From Micromonospora ferruginea (lineage in GTDB: Bacteria > Actinomycetota > Actinomycetes > Mycobacteriales > Micromonosporaceae): 64,000 bases of DNA. This document shows positions 40,393-48,414 of the stretch, piece after piece; the first letter of the stretch is position 1, and the number at the start of each line of letters is the position of its first letter. Both the position numbers and the translations under genes were made by a program. The stretch covers positions 3,479,001 to 3,543,000 of the forward strand of contig NZ_CP059322.2 in assembly GCF_013694245.2 (NCBI RefSeq), read 5' to 3'. The notes under the pieces were generated by a model. It searched no databases. It was not told the DNA's origin and saw only the letters and a list, made by a program, of their open reading frames with translations.

Positions 40393-40418
40393 CCCCACCG
40401 ATCCCAGGATCGGCGGGG
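40393..40418 (-). terminator. Hairpin downstream of the YcxB-like gene
   Basis: CCCCACCGATCC and GGATCGGCGGGG form a stem with one mismatch and a two-base loop, just after the stop codon of the minus-strand gene at 40424. Confidence 0.6.
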
Positions 40419-40423
40419 CGGGT

Positions 40424-40921
40424 TCACCGCTGCCGCAGCAGCCCGCGCCCGGTCATGAAGGCCCGCAGCGTCTCGGCGTCCGCGTCGGACATCAGCCGGC
40501 GGGGGATCACGGTCGCCGGCATCCGGCCGACGTGCACGATCCAGAACTCCGGGTCGTCCGTCACCTTGGCGACCCCGTCCCAGGCGATGCCGCCGGACTC
40601 GGAGCCGCTGCGCATCATGATGTTGTCGTCGGTGATGTCGTAGCCGCCCTCGACGGCGTAGCCACCGGAGCGGCGGCGGGCGCGCCACCGCACCCACGGC
40701 GCGTAGAGCATGGAGAGCAGGCCGCCCACGAGCAGCGCGGTCCACAGCGACGTGAACCGGCCGTCGGAGCCGAGCGCCCACGAGACGGCCAGCCCGAGCA
40801 CCCCGAGGCCGGCCAGCGCCGCGCCGACGTATCCGAACCGGCGCAGCCGGACCCGGCTGAGTGCGGCGGCCACGCGGCCCGGATAGGTGGGATCGGCCGG
40901 GACGTCGAAACGGATGTGCAC
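40424..40921 (-). CDS. YcxB-like membrane protein
   Basis: A 165-residue protein. Two membrane helices (about residues 30-48 GYVGAALAGLGVLGLAVSW, and 58-75 SLWTALLVGGLLSMLYAPW) are followed by a cytosolic domain with YDITDDNIMMRSGSESGGIA, WDGVAKVTDDPEFWIVHVG and IPRRLMSDADAETLRAFM, the pattern of the YcxB-like C-terminal domain. Function unknown. GTG 40921 is the best start. Single gene. Confidence 0.8.
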   Translation of the reverse strand: MHIRFDVPADPTYPGRVAAALSRVRLRRFGYVGAALAGLGVLGLAVSWALGSDGRFTSLWTALLVGGLLSMLYAPWVRWRARRRSGGYAVEGGYDITDDNIMMRSGSESGGIAWDGVAKVTDDPEFWIVHVGRMPATVIPRRLMSDADAETLRAFMTGRGLLRQR

Positions 40922-41346
40922 GCCCGAACCATAGCGCCGGCCCAGCGCTGTTAACGCTCACCGTCAGCCCGCGACGGCGAGCCCCGGAAATTTCGGCGTT
41001 CCTACCGGGAATTTCGGCCGGCATCGTCCGACGAAAGTCCAGCTCAAAACCGGTCGGGCGAGGCAGCGTGCCGCACCACAAGATCAACGACGTTCGCTTC
41101 TTCCGCAACACGCGCGGTTGAACCTGTTATCGATAAACTGCTATCTTTCGGCACGGGGGCGAAGGGCACGCTCCCGGTCACCGGCAACGCGCCGATGAGG
41201 GCACGCCCCTCCGTCGCCCGGCGACCAGTCCGGGCCGCCGTGCCGATGCCCACCGACCGCAGACCACCGCCGGAGGACCACGCTCCTCGCCGGCCCCGTC
41301 CGCCATGTCCTTTCGCACCCCACCACTGGCAAGGAGGCACGCAACA
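40922..41346 (+). other. Long control region upstream of the esterase-CBM2 gene
   Basis: A 425-bp gap with no gene I would defend. It holds two 15-bp direct repeats, CCGGAAATTTCGGCG (40984-40998) and CCGGGAATTTCGGCC (41005-41019), 21 bp apart and each partly palindromic, hence operator-like. Further down are a promoter with a palindromic spacer (41118-41147) and about 190 bp of leader before GTG 41347. Confidence 0.45.
41118..41147 (+). promoter_or_regulatory. Putative promoter with palindrome in the spacer
   Basis: TTGAAC (41118-41123) and TATCTT (41142-41147) are separated by 18 bp. The perfect palindrome TTATCGATAA (41127-41136) lies in the spacer, where a bound regulator would block polymerase. 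It would drive the CE1-type esterase gene at 41347. Confidence 0.45.
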
Positions 41347-42636
41347 GTGAAACGTACCCATCTCCTCTCCACCCTCGCCGCCGCGGCCCTGATCGTCACG
41401 ACGGCCGCCGGCGGCGTGCTGAGCGGCGGCCTCGGCGGCGCGGCCGAGGCCGCGACGAACGGCACGCTCGCCGCCGCCGCCGGCTGCGGCAAGGCCCCCA
41501 CGCTCACCAACGGCACCCGCACCATCTCCAGCGGCGGGCAGAACCGCAGCTACATCCTGCGGATCCCGGACGGGTACGACCGGAACCGCCCCTACCGGCT
41601 GGTCTTCGGCTTCCACTGGCTGAACGGCTCGGCGAACAACGTCGCCTCGGCCGGCTACTACGGGCTGCTGCCGCTGTCGAACAACAGCACGATCTTCGTC
41701 GCGCCGCAGGGCATCGACAACGGCTGGGCCAACACCAACGGCCGGGACCTGACCCTCTTCGACGACATCTCCCGGCAGGTCGAGAACGACCTCTGCGTCG
41801 ACACCACCCAGCGGTTCGCGCTCGGCTGGAGCTACGGCGGGGCGATGAGCTACGCGGTGGCCTGCGCCCGGGCCGGCGTCATCCGCGCGGTCGCCGTGCT
41901 CTCCGGCGCCAACCTCAGCGGCTGCAACGGCGGCACCCAGCCCGTGCCCTACTTCGGCATCCACGGCACGCACGACAGCGTGCTGAACATCTCCATGGGC
42001 CGCTCGCTGCGCGACACGTTCGTCCGCAACAACGGCTGCACCGCGCAGACCCCGCGCGAGCCGGCGTTGAACAGCTTCAGCCACATCACCACCGTCTACT
42101 CCGGCTGCCGCGCCGGCTACCCGGTGCAGTGGGCCGCGTTCGACGGCGACCACACCCCCAGCCCGGTCGACGGCTCCGGCAGCCCGAACGACTCCCGGAC
42201 CTGGACCTCGGGCGAGATCTGGCGGTTCTTCAGCCAGTTCGAGTCGACCACGCCGCCGACCACCGCCCCGCCGACGAGCACGCCGCCCACCTCGACCCCG
42301 CCCACCACCACGCCGCCGACGACTCCCCCGGCGACCGGCTGCGCCGCCGCCTACCGCACCGTCAACACCTGGCCGGGCGGCTTCCAGGGCGAGGTCACCG
42401 TGGCCAACAACACCACCGCCGCCGTCACCGGCTGGACGGTACGGCTGACGCTGGCCTCCGGGCAGGCCATCAGCAGCCTCTGGAGCGGCGTCAACACCGG
42501 CACCACCGGCACCGTCGCGGTGCAGAACGCCCCGTACAACGGCGCGTTGGCCCCGAACGCCTCGACCACGTTCGGATTCACCGCCACCGGCAACGGCGCC
42601 ACCGCACCCGGCAACGTCACCTGCACCGCCTCCTGA
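41347..42636 (+). CDS. Secreted CE1-type esterase with CBM2
   Basis: A 429-residue exported esterase of the PHB-depolymerase/feruloyl-esterase group. Signal peptide about 1-34 (LLSTLAAAALIVTTAAGGVL). The alpha/beta-hydrolase domain (about 50-295) has the nucleophile elbow GWSYGG with Ser162, an acid in GIHGTHDSVL, and His269 in FDGDHTPSP. A Thr/Pro linker leads to a C-terminal CBM2 (about 330-429, [20 protein letters not shown]). The likely job is removing feruloyl or acetyl groups from xylan while anchored to cellulose. AAGGAGGCAC precedes GTG 41347. A perfect hairpin follows the stop. Confidence 0.9.
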   Translation: MKRTHLLSTLAAAALIVTTAAGGVLSGGLGGAAEAATNGTLAAAAGCGKAPTLTNGTRTISSGGQNRSYILRIPDGYDRNRPYRLVFGFHWLNGSANNVASAGYYGLLPLSNNSTIFVAPQGIDNGWANTNGRDLTLFDDISRQVENDLCVDTTQRFALGWSYGGAMSYAVACARAGVIRAVAVLSGANLSGCNGGTQPVPYFGIHGTHDSVLNISMGRSLRDTFVRNNGCTAQTPREPALNSFSHITTVYSGCRAGYPVQWAAFDGDHTPSPVDGSGSPNDSRTWTSGEIWRFFSQFESTTPPTTAPPTSTPPTSTPPTTTPPTTPPATGCAAAYRTVNTWPGGFQGEVTVANNTTAAVTGWTVRLTLASGQAISSLWSGVNTGTTGTVAVQNAPYNGALAPNASTTFGFTATGNGATAPGNVTCTAS

Positions 42637-42640
42637 GCGA

Positions 42641-42674
42641 CCCGGGCCCGGAGCCGGCCGGCTCCGGGCCCGGG
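42641..42674 (+). terminator. Perfect 34-bp palindromic terminator
   Basis: Two 17-base arms (CCCGGGCCCGGAGCCGG and its exact complement) form an uninterrupted hairpin four bases after the esterase stop codon. There is no U tract, as is common for terminators in high-GC actinobacteria. Confidence 0.8.
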
Positions 42675-42743
42675 CTGTTCCCCTGCGCGCGGCACCGCCG
42701 GTCCGTACAGTGCTCAGACAGTGCCGTCGCGAGGAGGAGAGCC

Positions 42744-43163
42744 ATGTCGAAGCCGCCGCTGCCCGAGCCGGCCGTCGCCATGCTGCGCAAGCCCAACCCG
42801 GCCGTCATCGCCACGCTGCGGCCCGACGGCCAGCCGGTGTCCGCCGCCACCTGGTACCTGTGGGAGGACGGCCGGATCCTGGTGAACATGGACGAGGGCC
42901 GCCGCCGCCTCGACCACCTGCGCAACGACCCCCGGGTCACCCTCACCGCCCTGGACGAGCAGGGCTGGTACACGCACCTGAGCATCGTCGGGCGCGTCGT
43001 CGAGCTGCGCGACGACACCGACCTGGCCGACATCGACCGGCTCTCCCGGCACTACACGGGGAAGCCGTACCCGCGACGGGAACGCGCCCGGGTCAGCGCG
43101 CTGATCGAGGTCGAGCGCTGGCACGGCTGGGGCGCGCTCAAGGACAACAGCCAGGTCGGCTGA
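42744..43163 (+). CDS. PPOX-class F420-dependent oxidoreductase
   Basis: A 139-residue split-barrel flavin/F420-binding protein: RKPNPAVIATLRPDGQPVSA, TWYLWEDGRILVNMDEGRRR, LDHLRNDPRVTLTALD and a C-terminal IEVERWHGWGALKD. These fit the actinobacterial PPOX F420 family (FDOR-B-like), which reduces diverse small molecules with cofactor F420. GAGGAGGAGAGCC precedes ATG 42744. Single gene. Confidence 0.9.
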   Translation: MSKPPLPEPAVAMLRKPNPAVIATLRPDGQPVSAATWYLWEDGRILVNMDEGRRRLDHLRNDPRVTLTALDEQGWYTHLSIVGRVVELRDDTDLADIDRLSRHYTGKPYPRRERARVSALIEVERWHGWGALKDNSQVG

Positions 43164-43352
43164 GCCCCGCTCCCCCCTGCGAGACCAGGGGAGCCGTCGC
43201 CGCTGTCCGCCCGGCTGTGCGCGGCCGACCCGGACGCTCGCTCTCCCGGGGGCGGGTGAGCACATTCCCCCGCGCAGGGGATCGATCCCCGACCCGCGTG
43301 GCCGACGGTGGAGACATCGCCGCGGAACCGCGGCCGGATCGGGAGGACGACC

Positions 43353-43946
43353 ATGCGAAAGACAATCGGGTACGCGCTGGCCGCGGCGGCGGTCGTGGTG
43401 GCGGCGGCGACGCCGGCCGGGGCGGTGCAGCGCGGGCCGGCGCGGGTGACCGGATCGGCGGAGTTCGCGCTGCCGTTCGGGCAGGACGACGACGTGCGCT
43501 CGTTCGCCTTCGACGTCCGGTCCGCGCCGTACAGCCGGCCGATCCCGGCCCCGGGCGGGGAGCAGGGCTCACCGGCCGACGCCACCGGCACGGTGCGGGT
43601 CTCGCACTGGCTTGCCGAGCAGAACCTCACCGTCCGGTTCGAGGCGGCGGTCGACTGCATGATCACCAGCCCGGGTCACGCGACGCTGACCGCGATCGTC
43701 ACCCGCGCCGACGAACTGGCCGCGGACTTCGTCGGCAAGCGGGTCGGCTTCAGCGTGCAGGACGGCGGGCGCGGGCGCGACCGGGTCGGCTTCACCTGGT
43801 CGGCGAGCGCCGACCAGGACGAGACGGGTCAGTGGGGCCCGTCGCGGATCGGCACCTGCCTCGCCCCGGCCGCGTTCGCCACGGTGACGCGAGGGGACTA
43901 CCGGATCCGGCACGCCGAGCTGACCGCGCCCCCGGCCGGCGACTGA
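43353..43946 (+). CDS. Secreted hypothetical protein
   Basis: A 197-residue exported protein, signal peptide 1-24 (IGYALAAAAVVVAAATPAGA). The mature part is beta-rich (ARVTGSAEFALPFGQDDDVR, FAFDVRSAPYS, GTVRVSHWLAEQNLTVRFEA) with two cysteines (CMITSPGH and GTCLAP) that could form a disulfide. I do not recognise the family. GGGAGGACGACC precedes ATG 43353. Convergent with the DUF3455 gene, with a hairpin between the stops. Confidence 0.75.
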   Translation: MRKTIGYALAAAAVVVAAATPAGAVQRGPARVTGSAEFALPFGQDDDVRSFAFDVRSAPYSRPIPAPGGEQGSPADATGTVRVSHWLAEQNLTVRFEAAVDCMITSPGHATLTAIVTRADELAADFVGKRVGFSVQDGGRGRDRVGFTWSASADQDETGQWGPSRIGTCLAPAAFATVTRGDYRIRHAELTAPPAGD

Positions 43947-43955
43947 CCTCGGGCG

Positions 43956-43989
43956 CCCGGTGCCCGCCGGTGTGTCGACGGGCACCGGG
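43956..43989. terminator. Bidirectional terminator hairpin
   Basis: CCCGGTGCCCG (43956-43966) pairs with CGGGCACCGGG (43979-43989), an 11-bp perfect stem with a 12-base loop, between the convergent stops at 43946 and 43999. Confidence 0.7.
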
Positions 43990-43998
43990 ACCGGGTGG

Positions 43999-44556
43999 TC
44001 AGCGCCGCGCGGCCCAGAAGACGTAGACCGCGCCGTACGGCACGGCCGCCGTCGCGCCGTCGGCGCAGGGACCGGCGGGCGCGACGCCGCCGGAGGTCAG
44101 CAGCCGGTTGACGTACGCGACGTCGGCGAGGATGCCCGAGCCGGTGTGGGTGTCCACCGTCAACAGCAGCTCCGGGATCGTCCCCGGGCGGGGGTTCTCC
44201 GCGGTCTTCTTCGCCGTGATCAGCGAGCCGTCGCGCTCGGACTGCCAGCTCGGGCCCCTGAAGTGGTGGACCCGGCCGCCGGTGCCGAACAGTTGGGCCT
44301 CCGGCACGGACGCGCCGGTGAACACGCCACCGGCGCACGTGTAGGTCTGTGTTCCGCTGGTGACGACGTACGCGCCGACCGGACGGGATCCGGCCGGCGG
44401 ACGGATCGCCGGGGCGATGCCACCGGCGGCGACCCGGTGGGCGTCGGGGCCGACGGCGGCGGACGCCGGAGCGGTCGTTCCACCGAGCGCCGCGAGGACG
44501 CCGGCCGTGCCGACGGCGGCGAGGGCCCGGATCCGGGAGCGGGACGTGCTGGGCAT
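43999..44556 (-). CDS. Secreted DUF3455-type protein
   Basis: A 185-residue exported protein, signal peptide 1-33 (IRALAAVGTAGVLAALGGTT, cleavage near ASA). The mature part has GSRPVGAYVVTSGTQTYTCA, FRGPSWQSERDGSLITAKK and ILADVAYVNRLLTSGGVAPA, matching the DUF3455 family, which is common in secreted proteins of actinobacteria and fungi and has no known activity. Two cysteines may pair. GGAGGAACC lies ahead of ATG 44556. Confidence 0.82.
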   Translation of the reverse strand: MPSTSRSRIRALAAVGTAGVLAALGGTTAPASAAVGPDAHRVAAGGIAPAIRPPAGSRPVGAYVVTSGTQTYTCAGGVFTGASVPEAQLFGTGGRVHHFRGPSWQSERDGSLITAKKTAENPRPGTIPELLLTVDTHTGSGILADVAYVNRLLTSGGVAPAGPCADGATAAVPYGAVYVFWAARR

Positions 44557-44739
44557 GCGGTTCCTCCGTTCGGGCAGGCGCGTGCGCGCCTCCACACTCC
44601 CTAACGGACCCCGGCCGGGTGGCGATCACCGGTGCGCCGGTTCTGTCGGCCACCCGACCCTCCCTTGTTACGGGGACGTTCGATCCATATCTCGGGCAAC
44701 TGATCGACAAGCCGATCGGTATCGGACACCATCTATCCC

Positions 44740-46518
44740 ATGAATGTCCGGTCCGCCGGCGCCCGCCCTCCCGCCGGGAGCGCGAGCCCCGATCAGATCT
44801 CCGACGAGCGCCCACCGGGCGGACGGGGGAGACGAATCCCGCGCGAGTGGGTCCTCGCGATCGTCGGCAGCCTGCTGCTGGCGGTGGCGCTGACCTGGCC
44901 CACGCTGCGGCACCCGGCGACCACGATCCCCGGCGACCTCGGCGACCCGACCCTGCAGGCGTGGCAGGTCGCCTGGTCGGGGCACGCCCTCCTCAGCAAC
45001 CCGCTCGGCCTCTGGGACTCGAACACGTTCTATCCCGAGAAGTACACGTACGCCTACAGCGACACCCTGCTCGGCTACGCGCCGGCCGGGATGCTCGGCT
45101 CCGGCTTCGAGGCGGCCGTGGTCCGCTACAACGTGCTCTACGTGCTGCTGCACGCGCTCGCGTTCCTCGGGGCGTACGCGCTGGCCCGGCAGCTCGGGGC
45201 GAACCGGTGGGGCGGCGCGGTCGCCGGGGTCGCCTGGGCGTACGCGCCGTGGCGGCTGGCGCACTCCGGCCACCTGAACATCCTGTCCAGCGGCGGCATC
45301 GCGCTGGCGCTGGCGATGCTGGCGCGCGGCCACGGCTGGTCGCTGCGTCACGGCTACCGGCCGGAGCGGCGCCGGCCCGGCTGGGCGCTGGCCGGGTGGC
45401 TCGTCGCCGCCTGGCAGATCAGCCTCGGCTTCGGCATCGGGCTGCCCCTGGTCTACTTCCTGCTGGCCGCGGTGCTGGTGGCGGCCGGCTGCTACGGCTG
45501 GTCCTGGTGGCGGCGGCGGGAGCGACCGCCGTTCGGCCGGCGGCTGCTGCTCGCCGACCTGGCCGGCGGGGCCGCGTTCGGCGCGGTGACGGTGCTGCTC
45601 GGCCTGGTCTACCTGCGCGTGGTCGACCTCAACCCGCAGGCGCAACGGACGCTCGACTGGACGAAGATGTTCTCCCCGCCGCTGATGGGGTTCCTCGTCG
45701 CGCCGGGTGACTCCTGGGTGTGGGGCGAGCGGCACGCCGCCGCCCGCGAGCAGTTGAGCTGGCCCCCGGAGATGGCGCTGTTGCCGGGGATGACGCTGAT
45801 CGGGCTGGCCGCGGCCGGGCTGTTCGTCTCGGCGTACCCGCTCCGGCGCCGGATCGCGCTCGGCGTCGGCGTGCTCGGCACGGTGCTGCTGGGCCTGGGC
45901 GCCACGCTCGGCGGCGACGGGGACCCGGGCTACCTCACGTTGTCCCGGCTCCTGCCGGGCTGGGACGCGCTGCGTACGCCGGGCCGGATGATGCACTGGA
46001 CCAGCCTGCTGCTCGCGATGCTTGCCGCCGGGCTGGTGACGGCGCTGGCCGAGTCGTCGGGGCGGGCCACCAACCGCCGCCGGGCGCGGGTCCTCACCAC
46101 GCTGGTCCTGCTGGTGCCGCTGGCCCTGGTCACCGTGGAGGGCGTCAACCGGACACCGCACCCGGCCGTGCCCCGGCCGCCGGCGGCGCTGCGGGCCGCG
46201 CCGGACCCGATCCTGGTGCTGCCCGCCGGCGGCATCGGCGACCTGAACTACATGCTGTGGACGACCGACGGATTCCCCCGGGTGACCAACGGCCTGGGCG
46301 GCTTCGAGCCGGTCAGTCAGGCCCGGACCCGGGCCGCGGTCGCGTCCTTCCCCGACCCGGGCAGCGTGGCCTACCTGCGCGGCATCGGGGTGCGGTCGGT
46401 CGTCGCCGTGCCGAGCCGCACCGCCGGGACGCCGTGGGAGGGCATCGAGTCACGGCCCGTCGACGGGCTGGGCATCACCCGGGAGGATCGCGATGGCACG
46501 CTGGTCTACCGCCTCTGA
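44740..46518 (+). CDS. Polytopic GT-C-like membrane glycosyltransferase
   Basis: A 592-residue protein with about 11 membrane helices, from WVLAIVGSLLLAVALTW (about residue 37) to VLTTLVLLVPLALVTVEG, and a C-terminal soluble domain (about 485-592). The first extracytoplasmic loop contains DLGDPTLQAWQVAW, an acidic motif placed where GT-C enzymes carry catalytic Asp/Glu. It is therefore probably a polyprenyl-phosphate-sugar-dependent glycosyltransferase. The adjacent GT2 enzyme, 15 bp downstream, would supply the lipid-linked sugar. The start ATG 44740 has no ribosome site, suggesting a leaderless message. Confidence 0.78.
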   Translation: MNVRSAGARPPAGSASPDQISDERPPGGRGRRIPREWVLAIVGSLLLAVALTWPTLRHPATTIPGDLGDPTLQAWQVAWSGHALLSNPLGLWDSNTFYPEKYTYAYSDTLLGYAPAGMLGSGFEAAVVRYNVLYVLLHALAFLGAYALARQLGANRWGGAVAGVAWAYAPWRLAHSGHLNILSSGGIALALAMLARGHGWSLRHGYRPERRRPGWALAGWLVAAWQISLGFGIGLPLVYFLLAAVLVAAGCYGWSWWRRRERPPFGRRLLLADLAGGAAFGAVTVLLGLVYLRVVDLNPQAQRTLDWTKMFSPPLMGFLVAPGDSWVWGERHAAAREQLSWPPEMALLPGMTLIGLAAAGLFVSAYPLRRRIALGVGVLGTVLLGLGATLGGDGDPGYLTLSRLLPGWDALRTPGRMMHWTSLLLAMLAAGLVTALAESSGRATNRRRARVLTTLVLLVPLALVTVEGVNRTPHPAVPRPPAALRAAPDPILVLPAGGIGDLNYMLWTTDGFPRVTNGLGGFEPVSQARTRAAVASFPDPGSVAYLRGIGVRSVVAVPSRTAGTPWEGIESRPVDGLGITREDRDGTLVYRL

Positions 46519-46533
46519 GCGGGGCGGCGCGAG

Positions 46534-47490
46534 GTGACGAACGTGCGGCTGTCCGTGGTGGTGCCCTGCTTCAACGAGGAAGCGTCGGTCGAGCGGTTGC
46601 ACCGGCGGGTGCGCGACGCGCTGGACGCGCTCCCCGACGTCGACGTCGAGGTGGTGTACGTCGACGACGGCAGCGAGGACGACACGCTCCCCGCGCTGCG
46701 CCGGCTCGCCGCCGCCGACCCGAGCGTCTGCTACCTGTCGTTGAGCCGGAACTTCGGCAAGGAGGCGGCGATGCTCGCCGGCCTGCGCCGGGCGACCGGC
46801 GACGCGGTGGTCATCATGGACGCCGACCTGCAACACCCGCCGCGGCTGCTGCCGGAGATGCTGGCGCTCTACCGGCAGGGCTTCGACCAGGTGATCGCCC
46901 GGCGCGACCGGCGCGGCGACCGGTTCGTCCGCACGCTGGCCTCGCGGTCGTTCTACCGGGCCATCAACTGGTGGATCGACGTGCGCCTGCTGGACGGGGA
47001 GGGTGACTTCCGCCTGCTGTCGCGGCTCGCGGTGGACGCGATCCTCGCCATGCCGGAGTACAACCGGTTCTCCAAGGGCCTGTTCTCCTGGATCGGCTTC
47101 CGGACCGTGGTGGTGGCCCACCACAACGAGGCCCGGCAGGCGGGGCGGAGCCGCTGGACGTTCGGCAAGCTGTTCAACTACGCGTTCGACGGCCTGCTGT
47201 CGTTCAACAACCGGCCGCTGCGGCTGGCGATCTACGGCGGCCTGTTCCTCACCCTGATCGCGGTGGCCTACATGGCCTGGGTGGTCGCGGACGCGGTGGA
47301 GAAGGGCATCGACGTGCCCGGCTACACCACGATCATCGTCAGCGTGATCGGGCTCGGCGGCATCCAGATGATGCTCCTGGGCGTGATCGGCGAGTACATC
47401 GGCCGGATCTACTACGAGACCAAGCGCCGGCCGCACTATCTGGTGCGGGAGACCGAGCGCCTGGTCACCGAGGCCGGCGACGAGCGCTGA
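46534..47490 (+). CDS. GT2 polyprenyl-phosphate glycosyltransferase (DPMS/GtrB-like)
   Basis: A 318-residue GT-A-fold enzyme: SVVVPCFNEEASVERLHRRV at the start, DDGSEDDT for nucleotide binding, the DxD-like DADLQHPP (about residue 95), and GDFRLLSR plus FSKGLFSWIG as acceptor-side motifs. Two C-terminal membrane helices (AIYGGLFLTLIAVAYMAWVV and IIVSVIGLGGIQMMLLGVIG) anchor it. It should transfer a sugar from a nucleotide donor to a polyprenyl phosphate for use by the preceding membrane glycosyltransferase. GTG 46534 is used; GTG 46543 is also possible. Confidence 0.9.
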   Translation: MTNVRLSVVVPCFNEEASVERLHRRVRDALDALPDVDVEVVYVDDGSEDDTLPALRRLAAADPSVCYLSLSRNFGKEAAMLAGLRRATGDAVVIMDADLQHPPRLLPEMLALYRQGFDQVIARRDRRGDRFVRTLASRSFYRAINWWIDVRLLDGEGDFRLLSRLAVDAILAMPEYNRFSKGLFSWIGFRTVVVAHHNEARQAGRSRWTFGKLFNYAFDGLLSFNNRPLRLAIYGGLFLTLIAVAYMAWVVADAVEKGIDVPGYTTIIVSVIGLGGIQMMLLGVIGEYIGRIYYETKRRPHYLVRETERLVTEAGDER

Positions 47491-47610
47491 GCACCGCCGG
47501 GCGCGCGGTGGTGCCAGCACCACGGGTACGCGGGCGTCAGCACCGCTGACCTGGCGGATCCCACGGCGCATCGTTTCCGCATCAGTTCCACTCGGAACGC
47601 GGGAGGCGAC

Positions 47611-48414
47611 ATGCGCACCGACGTCGACATCGCACCGTCCACCCCGGTCGGCGGGCGCCGGCCGCGGCGGCAGTTGCGCGGGATGGTGCCGCTGCTGCTG
47701 GTCGCGGTGGCCTTCGTCGGATACGCGCTGCCGCCCTACCTGACGCTGGACCCGAGCCGGTCCCGACTGCCGGCGCAGGACGCGCACCCGCAGTACTACC
47801 CGCTGCTGGTGACGCACATCGTGTTCGGCTCGGTGGCGTTGCTCGCCGGTTGTCTCCAGGTGTGGCCGTGGTTCCGCCGCCGCCATCCGGTCGCCCACCG
47901 GCGGCTGGGCCGGGTCTACCTCTTCGGCGGGGTCTTTCCCGCGGGCGTCGCCGTGCTGGGTGTGGCGCCGCTGAGCAGCACCGGCTTCGTCTCCCAGGTC
48001 GGCAACACCGTGCTGGCGGTGCTGTGGTTGGCCACCGCGGTCGCCGGCTACCGGACGGCGCGGCGACGCCGGTTCGCCGAGCATCGCCGGTGGATGGTGC
48101 GCAACTACGCGTTGACCCTGTCGATCGTGCTGAACCGGCTCTGGTTGGTCCTCTTCGTCGTCCTGCTGCTCCCCCGGGTCGACACCACCTTCGGCGGCGA
48201 CCAGGACGCCATGATCCGGGCGGCGGCCGGCGCGAGCGTCTGGATGAGCTGGGTGGTCAACCTGCTCGTGGCCGAGTGGTGGCTGGAGCGCGGCCGGACC
48301 GGGCCGGTACGCGCTCGGCGTACCGGCCCGGTGACCGGATCGGGGACGGGTGCTCAGCCCAGGACCACCCCCGAGGCGCCGACGCCGGAGAGGCCGGAGA
48401 AGATGTCCTCGTAG
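47611..48414 (+). CDS. DUF2306 membrane protein
   Basis: A 267-residue membrane protein with about six helices. Family features are YYPLLVTHIVFGSVALLAG, RRHPVAHRRLGRVYLFGG, GFVSQVGNTVLAVLWLATA, and the AEHRRWMVRNYALTLSIVLN stretch with conserved histidine, all typical of DUF2306 (a possible haem or quinone-binding fold). The last ~45 residues (RTGPVRARRTGPVTG...) are low complexity and are encoded by a strong hairpin plus antisense sequence of the convergent protease gene, with a 61-bp overlap. GGGAGGCGAC precedes ATG 47611. Confidence 0.85.
   Translation: MRTDVDIAPSTPVGGRRPRRQLRGMVPLLLVAVAFVGYALPPYLTLDPSRSRLPAQDAHPQYYPLLVTHIVFGSVALLAGCLQVWPWFRRRHPVAHRRLGRVYLFGGVFPAGVAVLGVAPLSSTGFVSQVGNTVLAVLWLATAVAGYRTARRRRFAEHRRWMVRNYALTLSIVLNRLWLVLFVVLLLPRVDTTFGGDQDAMIRAAAGASVWMSWVVNLLVAEWWLERGRTGPVRARRTGPVTGSGTGAQPRTTPEAPTPERPEKMSS
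48299..48331. terminator. Terminator-like hairpin inside the DUF2306 3' end
   Basis: CCGGGCCGGTACGC (48299-48312) pairs perfectly with GCGTACCGGCCCGG (48318-48331) around a 5-base loop. It lies downstream of the protease gene on the minus strand, where it could end that transcript, while being coding in the DUF2306 frame. Confidence 0.65.
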
